Below are positions 63,408 through 64,000 of a stretch of DNA of 64,000 bases, piece after piece. A program made the translations under genes and the position numbers. Numbering within the stretch: position 1 is the stretch's first letter; each line of letters starts with the position of its first letter. The notes under the pieces are model-generated. The model searched no databases and was not told the DNA's origin. It saw only the letters and a list, made by a program, of their open reading frames with translations. This DNA comes from an uncultured Bacteroidota bacterium (GTDB taxonomy: Bacteria > Bacteroidota > Bacteroidia > Chitinophagales > Chitinophagaceae): NCBI GenBank assembly GCA_903903635.1, contig CAIUZK010000256.1, positions 1 to 64,000 of the forward strand, read 5' to 3'.

Positions 63408-64000
63408 TTATTCTTTTACGAGTTTCTTAACCAATATTCTTTCCCCTTTCTCATCGTAAACCGAGATGAGGTAAATGCCGTTGGCGAGATGGCTGATGTC
63501 CATTTCTTTTGGATTGCTCTGCTCCATCTGCGCCCGGCCATCGAGACTGGCTATAATTACCCTGATATAGGATTGAGATTCGAAGTAAATGGCACTGCTG
63601 GCAGGATTAGGATAAAAACCTATGCCCTGCGCATTGGGCGTATTATTGATGCCCACCATGCTTACATTGTAGTAGATAGGGCCTGAAACACCCCTGCATC
63701 CGAAAGCATCGGTAACTACCACATAATAATAGCTGTTTTCGGTAGCGGCAATGGTAGATGATGTAGCGCCCGGAATAAGACCGGTAGTGCTGTCGTACCA
63801 CTGGTAGGTAGCGAAGCCGGGTGTAGCATACAAGGTTCCATAAACCCAGTTGTAGGTTATTACAGGCACAGGCAGCGGATCGACCGTAACCACAGCCGAC
63901 CGGTAGCAACCGGTAAGCGGTAAGGTATAGCGGATGGTTCCGTTACCGGAGGCAAGCAATGCAGTAACAATACCTGTAGAATCAACAACGAGCAACGAAC
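63408..64000 (-). CDS. C-terminal part of an Ig-repeat T9SS protein (N-terminus off window)
   Basis: At least 197 residues in a frame that continues past the right edge; the TTG at 63993-63995 should not be taken as a start. It begins inside a BIG2-like repeat (VVDSTGIVTALLASGNGTIR, then YTLPLTGCYRSAVVTVDPLP). One PKD/Ig-like unit (YATPGFATYQWYDSTTGLIP, then NSYYYVVVTDAFGCRG) follows. It ends with a type A sorting domain (GIGFYPNPASSAIYFESQSY to ILVKKLVKE). It is the third Ig-repeat secreted protein in the window, of the same type as 16578-24920. Confidence 0.9.
   Translation of the reverse strand, partial: SLLVVDSTGIVTALLASGNGTIRYTLPLTGCYRSAVVTVDPLPVPVITYNWVYGTLYATPGFATYQWYDSTTGLIPGATSSTIAATENSYYYVVVTDAFGCRGVSGPIYYNVSMVGINNTPNAQGIGFYPNPASSAIYFESQSYIRVIIASLDGRAQMEQSNPKEMDISHLANGIYLISVYDEKGERILVKKLVKE

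Noticed and set aside
63408-63995. A complete 195-residue protein starting at TTG
   Set aside because: The frame is open to the right edge and begins inside an Ig repeat, so it is the end of a larger gene.

Overview
The window reads as a chromosomal segment of a Bacteroidota bacterium, probably from the Chitinophagales/Sphingobacteriales side. The evidence is promoter boxes of the TAnnTTTG type, giant Ig-repeat surface proteins ending in type A (T9SS) sorting domains, a FixK-free Bacteroidota-style nuo cluster, KorAB, and SD-poor starts. I saw no rRNA or tRNA genes and no CRISPR array.

Layout. (1) 1-25 kb, minus strand: a giant multi-lectin adhesin that runs off the left edge (at least 4644 codons in one open frame), a small secreted fibre-like protein, a decayed formyltransferase gene with a GC-rich tandem repeat inside it, and a 2780-residue protein with about 25 BIG2-like Ig repeats and a T9SS sorting domain. 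(2) 25.4-29.3 kb: an HPt phosphotransfer protein, a large MscS-type channel, a DUF1003 membrane protein and a small unknown. (3) 29.3-43.3 kb, minus strand: an 11-subunit complex I operon, nuoABCDHIJKLMN, with no nuoE, nuoF or nuoG. Accessory genes sit between its subunits with almost no spacing: an MNT/HEPN pair between nuoA and nuoB, a Uma2-type nuclease before nuoH, and two AT-rich genes between nuoH and nuoI. A Pro-rich protein gene follows nuoN. Three gaps hold strictly phased 8-bp repeat arrays (28, 23 and 20 units). (4) 43.4-46.9 kb, plus strand, divergent from nuo: an Alvin-type 2[4Fe-4S] ferredoxin and the two-subunit 2-oxoacid:ferredoxin oxidoreductase korAB. (5) 47-52 kb: small unknowns, a LAS-type peptidase gene with an in-frame TAA, a methyltransferase, an ABC-ATPase fossil and a Kup potassium transporter. 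(6) 52.3-57.2 kb, minus strand: PLD-helicase-DUF3427 protein, overlapping MutT-like NUDIX, zinc-ribbon protein and orphan Vsr. (7) 57.3-64 kb: an outer-membrane-type protein, a secreted PDZ protein, two tandem TMTC-like membrane glycosyltransferases with TPRs, and the end of a third Ig-repeat T9SS protein.

How the parts may work together. KorAB would reduce ferredoxin, and a complex I lacking the NADH-oxidising EFG module could take electrons from ferredoxin; the shared divergent control region, with a perfect 14-bp palindrome, fits joint regulation. This is inference: nuoEFG may lie elsewhere in the genome. The TMTC-like pair next to giant secreted Ig-repeat proteins suggests, but does not prove, surface-protein O-glycosylation. 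The NUDIX/PLD-helicase pair looks like a DNA-damage or defence module. A recurring oddity is that many intergenic gaps consist of short-word repeats of different sequence families (TCAAC octamers, CTCTCCGC, CCRGAAGT, AATGCGGTAATGTG, TTTCCAA).
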